Shown here piece by piece: positions 1 through 8,326 of a stretch of 64,000 nucleotides of DNA. The position numbers and the translations under genes are program-made. The DNA is from Sporomusa ovata DSM 2662 (lineage in GTDB: Bacteria > Bacillota > Negativicutes > Sporomusales > Sporomusaceae): assembly GCF_000445445.1 (NCBI RefSeq), contig NZ_ASXP01000002.1:62001-126000 (forward strand), read 5' to 3'. Each line of letters begins with the position of its first letter. The stretch's first letter is position 1. The notes under the pieces were generated by a model. The model had not been told where the DNA came from. It was given only the letters and a program-made list of their open reading frames with translations, and ran no database searches.

Positions 1-1046
1 TGATGGCGGGGGATACCTTTTAAGCCTTTTCGTTTGGCTTCAAGATGAACAGCAATCCAAATTCCCATGTAATATAAAAGTGCTGGTATAACTGCGGCTT
101 TCACTACATCAAGATAAGGAACTCCAATAAACTCAGCCATAAGAAAAGCGGCAGCGCCCATTATCGGCGGCATAAGTTGACCACCTGTAGACCCGGCGGC
201 TTCAACTCCACCAGCAAATTCTTTTTCATAACCCAATTTTTTCATCATGGGAATGGTGAAACTACCAACTCCCACAACATTTGCTACTGAACTGCCTGAT
301 ATTGTCCCCATCATACCACTAGCCAAAACAGTAACTTTGGCAGGACCACCACTAGCCCAGCCAGCAATAGAATTGGCAATATCAATAAAAAATTTACCCA
401 AGCCAGTTGACTCCAAATAAGCTCCAAATAAGATGAACAGAAAGATAAACGTGGATGAAACACCCAATGGAATTCCAAAAATACCTTCTGTTGTAAAATA
501 CAAATGTGCTACTAAATCTGAGGGACTAACGCCCCGATGGGCTAAAATATTAGGAAGATAAGGCCCCGCAAAAGCATATGCGATAAAACATAGCGCAACA
601 ATAACCATTGGCTTACCTACAACTCTACGGCAGCCTTCGATTACCATTAAAATTCCAATACCACCAATTACATAATCCAGGTTAGTCACTGTTCCCGCGC
701 GCAATACCAGTTGATGATATGTCACAACAACATACATAGGCACTGCTGCCCCAACAATAGCTAACAATAAATCAAAGGGATGTATACTTGTCCGCGACCA
801 ATTATGGCGACTAGGATACAATAAAAAAATCAGACCCATACCAAAACTCAAATGGACGGCCCGCTGTAATTGGGCATCAAGAACGCCAAAAAAAGCAGTA
901 TATAACTGAAAGAGAGTAAAACAAATTGCAATGGCCGATACAATCTTACCAATAAAACCTGTTAGGACTCGCTTATCAGCCTCTGAATCAAATTCTTTAA
1001 GTAGTTCATCTGCATCAAACTGTTTTTGTTCTTCCTCAACTGCCAA
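1..1046 (-). CDS. TRAP transporter fused permease (DctQM-type), 3' end beyond window
   Basis: Membrane permease of a tripartite ATP-independent periplasmic (TRAP) transporter, in which the small (DctQ) and large (DctM) membrane subunits are fused. The reading frame is open from a TTG start at 1046 to the window edge and is rich in hydrophobic Gly/Pro/Ala segments throughout. The start is chosen because an AAGGAG ribosome site lies 7 bases ahead of it and no in-frame ATG is close; the N-terminus is short and acidic (many Glu/Asp) before the first membrane span. It lies downstream of a DUF1850 gene and a TAXI-family binding protein on the same strand, the usual gene set of TAXI-TRAP systems. 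Substrate unknown; carboxylates or amino acids are typical for the family. The C-terminus is not visible. Confidence 0.85.
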   Translation of the reverse strand, partial: MAVEEEQKQFDADELLKEFDSEADKRVLTGFIGKIVSAIAICFTLFQLYTAFFGVLDAQLQRAVHLSFGMGLIFLLYPSRHNWSRTSIHPFDLLLAIVGAAVPMYVVVTYHQLVLRAGTVTNLDYVIGGIGILMVIEGCRRVVGKPMVIVALCFIAYAFAGPYLPNILAHRGVSPSDLVAHLYFTTEGIFGIPLGVSSTFIFLFILFGAYLESTGLGKFFIDIANSIAGWASGGPAKVTVLASGMMGTISGSSVANVVGVGSFTIPMMKKLGYEKEFAGGVEAAGSTGGQLMPPIMGAAAFLMAEFIGVPYLDVVKAAVIPALLYYMGIWIAVHLEAKRKGLKGIPRH

Positions 1047-1078
1047 ATTACTCACTCCTTAGTTATGCCAGACTAAAA

Positions 1079-1591
1079 CTAATTCTGATTAAACATACCC
1101 GAAACAAACCACCAGTAATCATAGTTGATGCGCACAGTCACCAACGTCCCCGCATCAAACCATTGGTAAAGAGGATATTCCTGTTCCTGGTGAATAAAGG
1201 ATAGTTTTGCCTCCGGCCCTACCCTTACTGGTATTTGCCTGAAAGAACGATTTAAATTTGTTAATATAAACCGGTCTCCAAGTTGAGTAAATACACCTTC
1301 AGAAGGCAACGAGGGCATCCCAACACCATAGGACCGATATTCAGTTGATGTAAGAGTAAGTTCATCTACTCCTCTAACAACAAAATTTTCCCACACTGGT
1401 GTTTTATGAACCGAGTGAGTAAATCTTATACTAAAAGTATCTTCTGGATAGGTAGGCAAGGAAAGTGCAATCCCTGACTCTGTCTCTATCACGATCCTTA
1501 GTGGGAGAAACCACCAATAAATTACAATACCAATTAACAAACAAAAACCAGTCACAAGCATTTTTTTTTGCTTACTTACTTTCTTTACCAT
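1079..1591 (-). CDS. DUF1850 domain protein of TRAP cluster
   Basis: 170-residue protein with one N-terminal membrane helix (about residues 11-30) followed by a periplasmic domain. The segment FTHSVHKTPVWE near residue 60 is the type of conserved core seen in DUF1850 proteins, which sit between the TAXI binding protein and the fused permease in many TRAP loci. The function is unknown; an accessory or assembly role for the transporter is the obvious inference. It ends 32 bases before the permease start, so the two are surely cotranscribed. No good ribosome site precedes the ATG at 1591; an internal ATG at residue 11 is a possible alternative start. Confidence 0.75.
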   Translation of the reverse strand: MVKKVSKQKKMLVTGFCLLIGIVIYWWFLPLRIVIETESGIALSLPTYPEDTFSIRFTHSVHKTPVWENFVVRGVDELTLTSTEYRSYGVGMPSLPSEGVFTQLGDRFILTNLNRSFRQIPVRVGPEAKLSFIHQEQEYPLYQWFDAGTLVTVRINYDYWWFVSGMFNQN

Positions 1592-1599
1592 AGTATTGG

Positions 1600-1640
1600 A
1601 TAAAATGCCAGGTACCCATAAAGTAATCCCGGCATTTTAT
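1600..1640 (-). terminator. Hairpin between TAXI binding-protein gene and DUF1850
   Basis: Perfect 10-base inverted repeat (ATAAAATGCC / GGCATTTTAT) in the 61-base gap between the binding-protein gene and the DUF1850 gene, with a T-rich 3' arm when read on the minus strand. It probably terminates or stalls part of the transcripts, or protects the upstream mRNA, giving more binding protein than permease, as is common in binding-protein-dependent transporters. Role inferred from position and shape. Confidence 0.5.
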
Positions 1641-1652
1641 TGCTCCTACATC

Positions 1653-2621
1653 TTATTTTTCTTTAAAGAACTTCTCCGCACCAGGATGAACAGGAATTGG
1701 CATACCTTCCAAAGCAGTTTCTTTAGTAATGCCTTCACCTAACTTATGAGCGGCTTTTAGTCGATCAGTGTTACCATAAATCGCTTTTGTGATTTGGTAA
1801 ACCGTTTCAGCGTCCATGCTCTCAGGAACGACTAACATGGCTTTCACTGCTACAGTCGTAACATCTGTTCCTTGACCAGGATAGGTATTTGCGTTTACTA
1901 ATTGTTTAGCATAAAAAGGATATTTTTTGATCAATGCCTCTGCTTTATCAGTCTCTACCGGAATCAATCTAACCTTCTTTTGAAATGCAATATCTTGTAT
2001 TGCCGCCGTCGGAGCACCTGCTGTTACAAAGGCAGCATCGACATTACCGTCTTTTAAACCATTGGCAGCTTCGCCAAAAGAAAGATATTGTGGATCTAGA
2101 TCGGCATATGCAAGGCCATAGGCCTCTAATATTTGACGAGCATTAGCCTCAGTACCACTACCAATTGAGCCAACAGCCACTTTCTTGCCTTTCAAATCAT
2201 TAATGCTTTTAACCGGACTGTCTTCTAACACAATGATTTGAATGGTTTCATTATAAAGAGTAGACACACCTCTTATATTAGCAACTTGTTTATCTTTGAA
2301 CATTTCGATACCTTTAAAAGCATAATATGCTGTGTCATTCTGTACCATAGCTAATTCAACTTTAGCATCTTTGAGCATATTAATGTTGGCTACCGATGCA
2401 CCTGTACTTTGAGCTGTAGCATTAGCACCCGGAACATTTTTGTTCAGTATTTCAGCAATTGCACCACCAAGAGGATAGTAAACCCCAGCTGTACCACCTG
2501 TCGCAATATTAATAAATTTTTTCGCCGGAGCCTTCTGGTCAGCTGACTTTTCTCCACCACAACCTGAGAGTAAACTCATTACTAGCATTGAAGCCATAAT
2601 AACCATAACAATCTTTTTCAT
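1653..2621 (-). CDS. TAXI family TRAP transporter solute-binding protein
   Basis: 322-residue lipoprotein: a signal peptide with lipobox LLSGC (Cys about residue 21) followed by a TAXI-type substrate-binding fold. Diagnostic segments are the early IATGGTAGVYYPLGG (TAXI-family glycine-rich entry), GASVANINML, and KGKKVAVGSIGSGTE in the middle of the chain. It captures a small organic solute outside the cytoplasmic membrane and delivers it to the fused permease encoded downstream. The start has a strong ribosome site (AAAGGGGG). First gene of the three-gene TRAP operon. Substrate cannot be told from sequence; TAXI proteins are often annotated for glutamate-like or carboxylate solutes. Confidence 0.9.
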   Translation of the reverse strand: MKKIVMVIMASMLVMSLLSGCGGEKSADQKAPAKKFINIATGGTAGVYYPLGGAIAEILNKNVPGANATAQSTGASVANINMLKDAKVELAMVQNDTAYYAFKGIEMFKDKQVANIRGVSTLYNETIQIIVLEDSPVKSINDLKGKKVAVGSIGSGTEANARQILEAYGLAYADLDPQYLSFGEAANGLKDGNVDAAFVTAGAPTAAIQDIAFQKKVRLIPVETDKAEALIKKYPFYAKQLVNANTYPGQGTDVTTVAVKAMLVVPESMDAETVYQITKAIYGNTDRLKAAHKLGEGITKETALEGMPIPVHPGAEKFFKEK

Positions 2622-2771
2622 GTTTAACCCCCTTTAACTATTTATAAAACCTGGAAAGTTAAGGTCACAGTCCAGGTCCCATTGTTTTCTGTATATTCCG
2701 TTTTTAATTTTATTTTCCTGCTATTGATGATTATGTATATTGTTTTTTTTATTTTTACCTCTTGTTTTGGA

Positions 2772-2915
2772 CATGCTTGCAACATTTCTACGCTGTAAAA
2801 ACAGGACGTGTTCCTGGAATCTACCGGATCTGGGGCGAATGCAAAGAACAGGTAGATGGCTACCCTAAAGCTGCTTATAAGGGCTTTACCATCGAGAGAG
2901 AAGCTAAAGAAAGTT
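2772..2915 (+). pseudogene. RNase HI N-terminal (viroplasmin-like) fragment
   Basis: A short open stretch encodes FYAVKTGRVPGIYRIW followed by ECKEQVDGYPKAAYKGF. This matches the conserved N-terminal RNA/DNA-hybrid binding (viroplasmin-like) domain of bacterial RNase HI, whose consensus reads YAV..GR.PGIY..W.EC..QV.G...A.YK.F. The nearby ATG is out of frame, and nothing resembling the catalytic RNase H domain follows before the next gene begins on the opposite strand. I read it as a leftover 5' fragment of an rnhA gene, not a working gene. Confidence 0.6.
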
Positions 2916-2920
2916 CTCCT

Positions 2921-3481
2921 CTAGATTTTCAAAAAAATCTGTAATGCTTTAACAACAAGCCCTGCCATAACCTTATAGCCTCGCTCATTAGGATGTAACG
3001 CATCTGCGTAAAATTCTACTTGTGGCTGCTTGCTTTCATATTTTAAAAAGGCTGTATAAAAATCAATCACATATAAATCATTAGTAAGGGCATATTCCCG
3101 CACATCTTCGCGATATAGACCGAGAATATATTCATCTTGAGGATAATTGCAAGGTATTGGTAGTCCAATTATCGGTGTTATCCCATATTGTAATGCTGTT
3201 TCTGCCATATAACGAATATTATTATCTACTTCTTCCGCCTCAACTCTGGTGCAAGCATCGTTAGTACCACCCATTATAATGACATGTGATGGCAACTGCC
3301 TGATAACGTCATAGTCAAACCGTTCCAACATTTGTGAACTAGTGTTACCATTTACACCTTTGTTGATTATCGAAAGGCCTAACTCCTCACCGGCTAAATG
3401 AACCCATGACAAGCATTGTAAATAAGGAAACCCATATGTGATAGAATCACCAATAGCAACTATCTTTTTCTCATCTGACAT
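2921..3481 (-). CDS. SGNH/GDSL-type hydrolase
   Basis: 186-residue SGNH-fold esterase/lipase. Block I is IGDSITYG (nucleophile Ser) at residues 11-18, block II the NGNTSSQM region, block III GGTNDA (catalytic Asn) near residue 72, and block V DALHPNERGY (catalytic Asp and His) near residue 160. It has no signal peptide, so it acts in the cytoplasm on an unknown ester. A GGGG ribosome site precedes the ATG. It begins 11 bases after the stop of the decayed XRE-methyltransferase gene and was probably cotranscribed with it. Confidence 0.85.
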   Translation of the reverse strand: MSDEKKIVAIGDSITYGFPYLQCLSWVHLAGEELGLSIINKGVNGNTSSQMLERFDYDVIRQLPSHVIIMGGTNDACTRVEAEEVDNNIRYMAETALQYGITPIIGLPIPCNYPQDEYILGLYREDVREYALTNDLYVIDFYTAFLKYESKQPQVEFYADALHPNERGYKVMAGLVVKALQIFLKI

Positions 3482-3491
3482 ATTTTCCCCT

Positions 3492-4073
3492 TCAGTAAGT
3501 ACGATCTATTTTTCTGGCAATTATGCTATTTACCGCATGCTGATGTGGAATTCCTGCCGAATTACAGTCTATAATTTGTTCCTCACACCAAAGGATTTCC
3601 CATTCATAGTAATACTTAGCCAGATCACCAGACAAATAGAAAAACTCATTTTTTCCCAATCAGGCGCGGTCTTTATAAATGGCTTTTCAACAAATAGTAA
3701 ATGTGCGTTAAGTCCGCCGATATTCGTATACCGTTTATATTTATCAAAATGATTTTGACGTTGCTCCAATGGCAAAAATTGAAGTGAACCATGAGAATAA
3801 ATTACGTCATATGCAACAGCAAACTCATATCCCATCATATCGGCCTGAAGAATATTGACCTCACAGCCAGCTGCCTGAGAATCAATCAATTGATGTCCCA
3901 AGCACCTTCGCTAAAAGCGGCAGTAATGGGGTATCGGGCAAAGCATTGCCTTTTTCCCATTTGGAGACCGCTTGTGGGGTGACATTCAATAGCAAGCTGG
4001 TTTGTTCTTGCGTATAGCCTCGTTGTTTTCGTAACAGAGCAATACGCTGACCAATATTATTATCGTTAGACAT
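3492..4073 (-). pseudogene. XRE HTH + SAM methyltransferase fusion, deleted and frameshifted
   Basis: Residues 1-63 are a complete Cro/C1-type helix-turn-helix (RKQRGYTQEQ, TPQAVSKWEKG, LPDTPLLPLLAKVLGTSID). In the next frame, starting at the same point, the sequence continues as the middle of a class I SAM methyltransferase (GCEVNILQADM, YDVIYSHGSLQFLP). The normal linker and the SAM-binding GxGxG motif are missing, so a deletion fused the two parts out of frame. A second lesion is a short A-run near 3655 (DWEK). Adding one or two A restores KNEFFYLSGDL...YYYEWEILWCEE to a natural stop at 3492. HTH-methyltransferase fusions of this layout occur in other Firmicutes. Non-functional as a methyltransferase; the HTH part alone might still be made. 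Confidence 0.75.
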
Positions 4074-4821
4074 AGTTTTTCTTCCTTTTTCGATTCTACA
4101 GTATTGACACTACCATTGTATCGTTGGTTGCTGTCAAAGTCTACCTAACCGTAGTTGCAGACATCTGAAAGAAACACAACCACAGGTTGAATTTCATCAC
4201 CAAGTCTAGAAAGACAAAAAACACCCCTGCAGTGACAAGTTTACACCCTTACTTTACACTTGTTAGTACTGAACCTGACGGGGCTTTTTCATTATTAGCA
4301 CAACATAAAACAGGTAGGAAGTTAACCTTCCTACCTGTTTTTATTCGCATCCATCCCTATAGCACTAAACTACACACGACAATCTCAAACAACCTATTCC
4401 AAACTTAACACATTGATTCGTCCGTACTCTGTGAGATATAGATCAGATAGACCACTACAAACCAGATGAAAAAACTTGTTTCAAACAGTCACTTACTCAA
4501 CTTCAATACTTAGGGTTCAGATAATTTAATTATAAATAAAAAACACGATCCTGAGCCAGATATACTATCCGTTTTGCAATACGAAACTGAAAGTTTCTAC
4601 CTCTGCAATACTTAGTTGAATCTAGATCACTATAAGGATGGTGCTTAATTAGATAATAACATAATAATAGTTATTATGCAACTCTTTTTTATCCTATCAA
4701 GCAGTTTCTTTGTATTTGCATCGATCCGGTATTTATTCAAGAAATGATGGGACATAAACATTTTAATACTACAGTAACGTATCTTCACATGGCCTCGATT
4801 GAACACTGTTCTATTCAATCT
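4074..4821. other. 750-base gap without a recognisable gene
   Basis: AT-rich sequence between the XRE start and the next gene. Apart from the hairpin at 4307-4341 and an AT-rich dyad near 4650-4676 (ATAATAAC / GTTATTAT), I see no coding potential or named element. Short open frames here lack ribosome sites and family motifs. Confidence 0.5.
4307..4341. terminator. Intrinsic terminator hairpin
   Basis: Perfect 15-base inverted repeat (AAAACAGGTAGGAAG / CTTCCTACCTGTTTT) with a 5-base loop and T-runs on both strands. There is no intact gene directly upstream on either strand, so it may be left over from lost genes. Confidence 0.7.
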
Positions 4822-5373
4822 TTACACATCTGACTTATGAATTAATTCAATAAGCTTTTCTTCAATAAAGCTCAACCATTCCTTTTCACCGATATATACT
4901 CCTTCACCTGTATCACTTGGTCGTACAGCAAAAAAGTTTATGATGAGCTTATTATTCTTAATGATATATTCCTCAAAATGGAGCGGCGAAAATATAACCT
5001 CTAGTTCTCTAAAATGCCCACTGGTCTGAGTGGCATTAATTTTATCAACTAAAGAATGGAGGTTAAGTTTTTTCACTAGCTGCACCATTCTATCTGTATA
5101 GTTGGGATCTTCTAACATCCATAAATTATTGCTATAAAAGCGACCTTCTTTTCTATTTCTGCCTGAGTATACTTCTCTATTTGTAATAGCACTAAGCGCT
5201 CCACGTACAGATTCCTGATTAAATTCATCGTCATAAGCGTCTTTCAGTCCTTGCATAGCCATTACATCGTAGATAAATCGTTCTGAAACCTTTTTTCTAT
5301 CTTTTATGGATTGCCAGAAAAACAATAGAGCCTCTACTACATCTAAGTTTACAGAAATACTTTCAACCATCAT
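4822..5373 (-). CDS. Hypothetical protein, 183 residues
   Basis: Not recognised. An intact frame with a good ribosome site (GGAGG, 6 bases before the ATG pair at its start). The protein is soluble and has no signal peptide or membrane span. The first 60 residues are helical and charged (ALLFFWQSIKDRKKVSERF), the middle carries RNRKEGRFYSNNLWML, and the C-terminal half looks like alternating beta strands ending in EEKLIELIHKSDV. It stands alone between non-coding DNA and pseudogenes. Its AT content matches the neighbouring decayed region. Possibly a regulator or the survivor of a lost module; no function assigned. Confidence 0.6.
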   Translation of the reverse strand: MMVESISVNLDVVEALLFFWQSIKDRKKVSERFIYDVMAMQGLKDAYDDEFNQESVRGALSAITNREVYSGRNRKEGRFYSNNLWMLEDPNYTDRMVQLVKKLNLHSLVDKINATQTSGHFRELEVIFSPLHFEEYIIKNNKLIINFFAVRPSDTGEGVYIGEKEWLSFIEEKLIELIHKSDV

Positions 5374-5582
5374 TTTATGCCTCCAAATTAATTTACTTAC
5401 TACCCTTTTTTACTTTTGTTTTAGTGACACTTCACAAGTCGGCCATTTTGGCCGACCAACCCCGTTATACGCCCATCGCAACTGTCGTTGTAATGCATAG
5501 GCGCCCCTGCAAAGCCTTGTTTTTTTGGGTTGGAATAACGGAACCTTGCCTGTCCCCTAAAACGCTGGCACTACTGCAACGC

Positions 5583-5997
5583 CTACTTCTCCTGAATAAA
5601 CTTCTTCACATCCGACGACAGCAGGCACTCGGTAAGCTTTTTAATTTCCGAACAGGCTTCGTCCCCTCTGCGTACAACCATAACATTGCCGTAGGGGGAT
5701 AGGGTATCTTCTGGTTTTGGGATCCATTTTTGCCCTAAGAATTCTGTTAGTGGCAATTACAGCATCGTCGACATCAGGCAATGCTCTGGTAAGCTGGGCC
5801 GGAGACATATTTCAACTTCTTCGGATTTTCAACAATATTATTGGGAGTCGCAGAATATTGACTTACTCCTTCTTTTAATTTAATCAGACCGTTATTTTGT
5901 AGCAGAAGCAAATTCCGGTATTCGTTAGACGGAACGTTGAAGATGGCAATCTTAGCTCCGTCTTTCAGCTCATCCCTTACCTTTTTTGGTGGCGTTA
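5583..5997 (-). pseudogene. MetQ/NlpA-type methionine-binding lipoprotein remnant
   Basis: Three frames of the minus strand together rebuild the middle and C-terminus of a NlpA/MetQ substrate-binding protein: DELKDGAKIAIFNVPSNEYR with LLLLQNNGLIKLKEGV and NIVENPKKLKYV; then (frame 2) AQLTRALPDVDDAVIATN; then (frame 3) SPYGNVMVVRRGDEACSE and VKKFIQEK before a stop. At least two frameshifts separate these parts. The signal peptide and N-terminal lobe are absent because the gene is fused at its 5' end to a fragment of a PLP enzyme. The methionine ABC transporter role (MetNIQ) is known for the family; this copy is dead. Confidence 0.75.
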
Positions 5998-6160
5998 TGA
6001 ACCACGATATTCGCGCCCAGTTCAAGCGGCTTCTGCCAGTAAGGAGTTAAAAAAGTATTGTCAACAATCAACTTCAAATTCCGACGGCCGCAGATAGCTG
6101 TAATGGCCGGGATATCGGCGTATTTGTTGTACATAGTATACTCATTCATTGTATCATGTT
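5984..6160 (-). pseudogene. Cystathionine gamma-synthase family fragment
   Basis: About 50 codons read ADIPAITAICGRRNLKLIVD then NTFLTPYWQKPLELGANIVV and HNATK. This is the core of Cys/Met-metabolism PLP-dependent enzymes (cystathionine gamma-synthase, O-acetylhomoserine sulfhydrylase, methionine gamma-lyase), ending at the ATK tripeptide whose Lys binds PLP. The frame then runs straight into the MetQ-like pseudogene at an A-rich junction (5983-5998). The original SxTK motif has Asn in place of Ser. Both flanks are lost, so this is a relic of a sulfur-amino-acid locus collapsed by deletion. Confidence 0.7.
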
Positions 6161-6175
6161 TATATATAAATTTCA

Positions 6176-6600
6176 TCTATATATAACATATTAAAGAGTA
6201 AAAAAATATCAAAAAGCTTACTATATGATAACCATTATTTAAAGAGCTTTTTTAGGGACTGACTGCCGAATTATCATTATGCGGTCAGTTTTGTTTGATT
6301 ATTATTGTAAAAATCACATGTAAATTATGAGTTTTGGGTACAAATCACCAACTACCACTATTATGAAATACTTGAGAAAAGTCATAATATTTTTGCAGAA
6401 CTGTGTTTTCTAGTTAATTCTGAATTTTTCATCTAGTGAAAAAATTTTTGTCATTTATTTTGCCAAAAAAGTACGGCTAAACGGGACATATCAACAGCTA
6501 TACATTACGTGAAAAAATTTTTTTCATTGAAAAAATTTTAAACTATATGTAATGTGGTATATATTTCATATATATCCTGCAGAGCAAAAGGGAGCCACGA
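6176..6600 (+). promoter_or_regulatory. AT-rich region with repeated TGAAAAAATTTTT dyads (activator-site candidates)
   Basis: No gene. It contains three related dyads: TGAAAAAATTTTTGTCA (6437-6453), TGAAAAAATTTTTTTCA (6510-6526) and TGAAAAAATTTTA (6528-6540). They lie just upstream of the remains of a PAS-containing sigma-54 regulator, in the same relative place as the CTGAAAG...CTTTCAG dyads upstream of the intact regulator at 47.1 kb. They may be upstream activator sites of that lost regulator. Inferred from repetition and position only. Confidence 0.35.
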
Positions 6601-6611
6601 TATAACCGATA

Positions 6612-6735
6612 ATGCGAAAAAAGTCTGGAAGAGCTGCGTAAGGAAAACCGCTTATTGCATGAAATTATTGACGCGATATCAGAAGGAGTTTATACCACAG
6701 ACAAAGATGGTACCATTGAAAGCGCTATGAGAATT
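6612..6735 (+). pseudogene. PAS N-terminus of a sigma-54-dependent regulator
   Basis: The reading KSLEELRKENRLLHEIID followed by AISEGVYTTDKDGTIES parallels the intact regulator at 47.1 kb (YEDLENENRLLHSIIDVVSD then GVYAVSVDGTI). Homology stops after about 40 codons. No AAA+ or HTH part follows; instead the sequence changes to a DUF1638 remnant. Hence it is a truncated sibling of the regulator of the methyltransferase cluster. Confidence 0.65.
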
Positions 6736-6844
6736 GTTGAAAATACGGCTTCAGAATTGATGGTTGAGGATTTGTTCTCCTTTTTGCTTAAACAAATGTT
6801 TGGGGATTTTGCAAGCAATATAAACAATCCCACAGAAGTTGAAA

Positions 6845-7290
6845 GAACGGCGGCAATACAGCTAACAGAGTAGTATATTTGGAATCAGGCCTGCACAACT
6901 CTCCGGAAATGCTGCGCGGGAAAGTACCAGAGTATATCGACACACTGGAGGCCAATATTATTCTTATGTTGTTTGGCTGCTTCGGCAACGGCCTGGTAGG
7001 AATAAAATTTGCCAAAGCTACGCTTATCATCCCCCGGATTGACGACTGCATTACCATGCTGCTTGGTTCCACAGAAACTCGCCGAAACATTCCCGACGAG
7101 GCTAGTACCTTCTTTTTAACCAAAGACTGGCTAAACCCCGTAGGAATATAATGTGGTCCTATACAGAATGGGTCGAGCGTTATGGTGGCAGAAGGCCCTG
7201 CGGTTAGTCAAAAAAATGCTGAATCATTATACCCGGTTTGTGGTCATTGATACCGCTGCCTATAATCTGGAAGCATACTGCCCAAGATTA
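6845..7290 (+). pseudogene. DUF1638 protein remnant
   Basis: One frame gives YLESGLHNSPEMLRGKVPEY then ILMLFGCFGNGLVGIKF, IPRIDDCITMLLGS and TFFLTKDWL, the conserved core of DUF1638 proteins. The rest of the family C-terminus continues in other frames (YTEWVERYGG; KMLNHYTRFVVIDTAAYNLE), so at least two frameshifts are present, and the N-terminal strand is missing. DUF1638 genes are frequent companions of corrinoid methyltransferase and MttB genes in acetogens and methanogens. This supports the idea that a second methylamine/betaine locus once stood here. Confidence 0.7.
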
Positions 7291-7328
7291 AAAATCCTAT
7301 GTATCTCCGGAATAAAGGAGGTAATATT

Positions 7329-7478
7329 TTGAAGAAGTATGGCTCAGACATAATTCTTAAATCTATTCAGGATTATATCCAACGGGTAGCCGCTGCCTTT
7401 GCTGCCGTACTTGATTACGAGGTTGCTGTTGTAGGAGAGTACCTGGAGGTCTTAGCAGGGGGACGGGAAAGTAAAGCG
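7329..7478 (+). pseudogene. N-terminal fragment of another sigma-54-type regulator
   Basis: A strong ribosome site (AAAGGAGG) precedes a TTG start near 7329. The encoded ILKSIQDYIQRVAAAFAAVL followed by DYEVAVVGEYLEVLAG resembles the N-terminal sensor segment of a group of Fe-S/PAS sigma-54 regulators that read roughly IQ..I..VA.AI..VL...V.IVDE.L.RIAGTG. The frame is lost after LAGG, where the remains of an IS1380 element begin on the other strand. Homology is judged by eye and is tentative. Confidence 0.4.
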
Positions 7479-7564
7479 TGTTAGCTTTACAACCGTCCCA
7501 GCCCCAAGAAAGTGTACAGTCTATCGCAGATTTTTTAGAAAAGAAGGCAATAGTAGAGGCATTA

Positions 7565-8055
7565 AAAAGATAGGGTACAAGCAACCATGCCAAAGAAAAT
7601 ATTGCGAAATATTTAGGTATGAGCCGATACATATCTGTAAACGGTTTGCATTCACAAGCATAGAGTGGCTGCAGCGTAGAAAAACCGAATTCATTCTTGG
7701 ATTCCTTAATGAAATTCTCCATACATCCCCGATTAGTGTAAAACTTTACAATTTTCTGCGGCGTCAAGTTATTGGTTACAATGAAGGTATAGCGAACAAA
7801 AAGTTCTTCTGGGCGCTTCTCAATCTTACAGATAACGCGCCGAGCATATTCCCAGCTTCCCGCCTGATAGAAAAATTCACCGTAGCAAGCTATGGTGAAT
7901 TTTTCAGGGTAGAGTGCTGTCGCTGCTAGTACCTCCTTTTTCCAAGTGAGAGGCATTTTCACGAAGCACTCGATTGTCTTTAAGGCGTATCGCATAAGAG
8001 CAGCCATGTTATTCACCCTGTGTATAAAGTTCTGTAAATTCGCTAAACTAGGCAT
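7565..8055 (-). pseudogene. IS1380-family transposase remnant
   Basis: The frame encodes YARRVICKIEKRPEELFVRY then FIVTNNLTPQKIVKFYTNRG and MENFIKESKNEFGF, the typical C-terminal half of IS1380 transposases (V.K.E....F.RY.FIVTN, FY..RG..EN.IKE.K..FG). After GF the expected SHSMLVNANRLQI appears in a different frame (near 7685), so the gene is frameshifted; the N-terminal catalytic half is missing. No terminal repeats could be assigned. The insertion probably cut the sigma-54 regulator fragment next to it. Confidence 0.75.
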
Positions 8056-8150
8056 GAGAGTTTCTTTATGTGTTTGGGTGAAACTCTTTTTGTATCTTTT
8101 TTACCTTCACCTATTGGGTGAAGAAGAATAACTCGTGCAATGCCTATTAT

Positions 8151-8166
8151 TGGCACATTTCTTGCA
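8151..8166 (+). promoter_or_regulatory. Sigma-54 promoter of BCCT transporter
   Basis: TGGCACATTTCTTGCA matches the -24/-12 consensus TGGCAC-N5-TTGCW exactly, with GG (8152-8153) and GC (8164-8165) separated by the required 10 bases. The start point would lie near 8177, ahead of the BCCT gene at 8327. It implies RpoN-dependent expression needing an AAA+ activator. The local activator genes are wrecked, so the regulator at 47.1 kb or one elsewhere must act if the promoter is used. Confidence 0.8.
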
Positions 8167-8326
8167 GCTTATTATTTCCATATCGGCAAAGGAGGGATTA
8201 ATAATGCTTATAATACGCAAATGTCACTTTGTGTGGATTGCGTTGAAAAAAGAGCCGTGATGATGAAACAAGGCAAAAAGGTGTTTGAGGTATAGTGCAC
8301 GTTTTTAGGAAGGGAAGGGATAATTC

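Noticed and set aside
5438..5456. GTCGGCCA / TGGCCGAC palindrome as a terminator
   Set aside because: No T-run on either strand and no gene ending there; listed only as noticed.
5424..5702. Plus-strand frame of 92 codons
   Set aside because: The opposite strand encodes the C-terminus of a MetQ pseudogene, which explains the conservation; the plus frame has no recognisable features.
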